Assembly: GCF_009017415.1 (NCBI RefSeq)
Contig: NC_092409.1
Location: forward strand, 4,340,001 to 4,404,000
Source: Aspergillus flavus
Lineage: Eukaryota > Ascomycota > Eurotiomycetes > Eurotiales > Aspergillaceae
Reading direction: 5' to 3'
Length of the DNA: 64,000 nucleotides
Position numbers and translations under genes: made by a program. The notes beneath the pieces were generated by a model that worked only from the letters and a program-made list of their open reading frames with translations, was not told the origin of the DNA and searched no databases. Below, piece by piece: positions 61,483 to 64,000 of this stretch. The first letter of the stretch is position 1; every line of letters begins with the position of its first letter.

Positions 61483-63106
61483 TTCGAAGAACTGAGAGTG
61501 ATGGTGTTGATTGAGCAGTGTTCAAGATGATGGTTGGAGCTTTGGAGTTGATTGTGCTGGACTCGAGACTCGATGCTCTTCTTATAGAATTGTGAGACTT
61601 GGATATTTGGAATTGTTGGGGGTAGGAACCCCCCATACCATACTCTCAGCTCCACAACATCTCGCACCCTTCAGCTATGAAGATGACAGGATGCATCTGT
61701 TCGTTTGAAGGTCAGCTGAAAAGACCCTGTCATGGTCAATGTGTCGTCTCTAGTAGTATAAGGCTAGACGCCGATGGACAGAACCAATCGAGAGCGCCAC
61801 TAGCTAGACAGACCGCAGGCCCTTGCTTCATTCAGTCAGCAACTGTTGCCTATTTGTCACTATCACAGGGGTAGATACTTGATGAGGAGGACGGGGGCAC
61901 TGGAAGACCGGCCCACTTAAGATCCCCGTTTAGTCCAAGGGATTTTGAAAGGTCCAGACCGATCTAAGATTCTCCCACTGGTACCCAGAAGAATAGAAGG
62001 ATAGACTGAATACGCAAAGCAAATCATGCTGTGTACTGTAGCGCCAGTATGTAGAATATCATCTCAATATCGTGCCAGGAGAGGGGACGTTTTGTTTTCA
62101 TAATGTTAAAAGGTGAGTTTTCGCTGCCAGTAACCCCAACGTTTCCCCTCAGAAGTAGAAGGTATGACAAGAACGGTATGCTTCGCAAACCAAGCGAATT
62201 CTGTCTTACTACCACGCTAGTAGGAGTGACACAAGCACAAGCCTAAATGTGAAGCACGAGATGTAAAGCATAGTCCAATTAGAAGGCCGACTGTCACTGC
62301 ACATAAGCAAGCTCAGCTTAGCTGCGAACTCCGATTGCGTACTTCGGCAGGAACGGACCGATAGTTGAGTGGTTGTAACTGAAACATGGCTGCAGATTAC
62401 TACGGCTATCGCCCCATGTACCCCAGACAGCGTAGTGCTCGGGGAAGTCCGAGTCAGATCCTTGCAAATCCCGCAAGCCAGGAACGACTTCTGCAATCCG
62501 TAGATCCCGCTTATGGGGCGAGATCGCTGCAGAAGACCGCAATAGTGGAGTCGACAAAGACACTATTTGCAACCCCGGTTGGGCACATGAGACAGTTGGT
62601 GCTACGGTTGTATGAGGCTGGCTGAGGTGTTTGTCAAATTATCATGAGTCCAGCTCTAACCGGTAACTATGCCCTAATTCAGTGTCAAAGTCAAGTGACA
62701 GCGATCCATTATTACCCCATGATTTCACTAACTAGAAGGTACACCCTGGTTATTAAAGTCCATGATAGTTATCTCAGAGTGAAGAAAGGCAGTGTATTTG
62801 CTACTGATCTGGTACTGTACTGATTCAAAGTTTGGGTACAATGTCAACAAGGGAGATAAATGTGTACAATATCTAGAAGCAAGAGTCAATAGACGCTGCT
62901 TTAGAATTCAGAGTACTTTACGCATAGGACCTTTGCAAATTTACATACTAAAGAAGCAAGAATAAGCCCTAGTGCTAGTCCGATCACTTGCAGATACGGT
63001 AATCCTGACCACCTAATTACCCCGCCTGAACATCATGTTCTTCAGCCGTACTGTTTTGCATGAAGTAAATCACACTCCGGACGCCCTTGCCCCTTACGAT
63101 TAGAAT
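61483..63106. other. Divergent intergenic region Cys-rich gene / HET gene
   Basis: This 1.62 kb stretch holds a TATA element for the Cys-rich gene (61581-61586) and otherwise overlapping ORFs on both strands (for example 62386-62625 and its antisense) that I cannot support. No transposon ends were seen. Confidence 0.5.
61581..61586 (-). promoter_or_regulatory. TATA box of the Cys-rich secreted gene
   Basis: TATAAG on the minus strand lies about 100 nt upstream of the ATG at 61482, a usual fungal spacing for a regulated secreted protein. Confidence 0.45.
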
Positions 63107-64000
63107 ATGCGCTTGCTTCACACCTTGACCTTTGAAACTAGAACTTTTCCGGATGGCGAAACCCCACCGTATGCGATTTTGTCACACACTTGGGAGGAGG
63201 AGGAAGTAACCTATGCCGACTTGCAGGATTTGCAAGGTACCCATGCCACAGAGAAAAAGGGGTTCGAAAAGATTAGATCAAGCTGTTATACAGCAAATAC
63301 CAATGGCTTCGATTACATTTGGATTGATACATGCTGTATTGACAAGACATCAAGGAACGCTGATCTGACGGAGATAGTCGGTGCCATCAATTCTATGTAT
63401 CGCTGGTACGGTGAGGCTACTATATGTTATGCATACCTAGCCGATATCGTGTCCAGAGACGAAATGGAGGGTAGTAGATGGTTTACAAGGGGATGGACCC
63501 TCCAGGAGCTTATCGCTCCGAGGAATATGGTCTTTCTAAATAAGCATTGGAAGGTGCTTGGAACAAAGTCCGAGTTACGAAACGAGATTTCTAAGCGTAC
63601 TAGAATTCCAATCGACATCCTCATGGGAAAGATGGACTTAGAGCAGACCAGTGTTGCACAGCGAATGGCCTGGGCAGTAGGAAGACAGACGTCGAGAATG
63701 GAGGACCGAGCCTATTCCCTGCTAGGTATATTTGGAGTTAATATGCCACTACTCTATGGAGAAGGGCAGATGGCGTTCATTAGGCTCCAAGAGGAGATAA
63801 TGAAGGCCACGGAAGATGAGAGTCTTTTTGCTTGGACTTCAAGGTCCGATATACATAACCGGCTTCTTGCAGCTTCCCCAGATGATTTCAACGAGTCATC
63901 TGATGTTATTCGCAAACCTGAGGGATATTCAATGACACCCAAAAGCCCCTGGGATGTGAGCAACCGAGGTGTGCGCTTAGAGCTTCCTTTTTTAGCAACG
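63107..64000 (+). CDS. HET-domain protein (heterokaryon incompatibility type; 3' end off window)
   Basis: This opens a HET-domain protein, the class that triggers non-self recognition and incompatibility cell death when hyphae fuse. The frame is open from ATG 63107 to the window end, 298 residues with no intron. The three HET blocks are clear: PPYAILSHTW (20-29), YIWIDTCCIDK (70-80) and RGWTLQELIAPRN (128-140). The usual downstream segment follows, EDRAYSLLGIFGVNMPLLYG and AFIRLQEEIMK. The start MRLLHTLTFETRTF is the typical opening of this family. The C-terminal part (often NACHT, WD40 or ankyrin in relatives) lies outside, so the partner and recognition specificity cannot be judged. Confidence 0.93.
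   Translation, partial: MRLLHTLTFETRTFPDGETPPYAILSHTWEEEEVTYADLQDLQGTHATEKKGFEKIRSSCYTANTNGFDYIWIDTCCIDKTSRNADLTEIVGAINSMYRWYGEATICYAYLADIVSRDEMEGSRWFTRGWTLQELIAPRNMVFLNKHWKVLGTKSELRNEISKRTRIPIDILMGKMDLEQTSVAQRMAWAVGRQTSRMEDRAYSLLGIFGVNMPLLYGEGQMAFIRLQEEIMKATEDESLFAWTSRSDIHNRLLAASPDDFNESSDVIRKPEGYSMTPKSPWDVSNRGVRLELPFLAT

Noticed and set aside
62386..62625. 79-codon ORF with antisense partners before the HET gene
   Set aside because: Open frames on both strands over the same sequence and no known domain; a decayed repeat is possible but no ends were seen.

Overview
This window reads as nuclear DNA of a filamentous ascomycete, most likely an Aspergillus or close Eurotiomycete. The reasons are short introns (mostly about 45-120 nt) with GTRNGY-type donors and CTRAC/CTAAY branch sites, pyrimidine-rich leaders, one gene per promoter, and a gene set typical of that group (Snt2, class I cAMP phosphodiesterase, HET-domain protein, GT90 with membrane domain, F-box protein, CORVET Vps8). 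Nineteen protein genes can be supported, most of them rebuilt exon by exon; two run off the window edges. I found no tRNA, rRNA, CRISPR array or intact transposon.

Layout, left to right. 1-10.6 kb: the 5' part of translation factor eIF3a (minus), then divergently the heterotrimeric G-protein gamma subunit gpgA, a Rdx/SelW-like redox protein, and a large class I cAMP phosphodiesterase (minus) with a receiver-like N-terminus. gpgA and the phosphodiesterase both belong to G-protein/cAMP signalling. 10.6-25.5 kb: two long gene-poor stretches (4.3 and 5.3 kb) flank the chromatin reader gene snt2 (minus). 25.5-36.5 kb: a nine-exon HELQ/MUS301-like DNA repair helicase, a secreted PI-PLC-X-like phosphodiesterase (minus), and vps8. 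37.8-47.3 kb: a secreted GH16 beta-glucanase-like enzyme, a polytopic GT90 glycosyltransferase (minus), and the RNA cytidine acetyltransferase Kre33/NAT10. 47.6-56 kb: an ER-retained PDI relative with an 8-nt microexon (minus), an F-box protein sharing its divergent promoter, a candidate 54-residue two-exon small gene, a glutathione S-transferase, and a fumarate reductase (minus) with two possible starts. 56.7-64 kb: an eight-exon MFS transporter, the ER insertase subunit EMC6 (minus), a 27-cysteine secreted protein with tandem CC repeats (minus), and the 5' end of a HET-domain gene.

Beyond genes, three sequence-level patterns stand out. A 9-mer, TACGGAGTA/TACTCCGTA, occurs at least seven times, always outside exons, against about 0.5 expected by chance. 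Several genes switch abruptly from C-rich to G-rich on the coding strand from 5' to 3', most strikingly the Rdx gene. Two genes depend on tiny exons (8 and 13 nt) that automatic prediction is likely to miss.

Most neighbours are functionally unrelated housekeeping genes; I see no convincing secondary-metabolite cluster. The best candidates for something under-described are the CC-repeat secreted protein, the receiver-like domain on the phosphodiesterase, the small 54-residue gene, and the repeated 9-mer.
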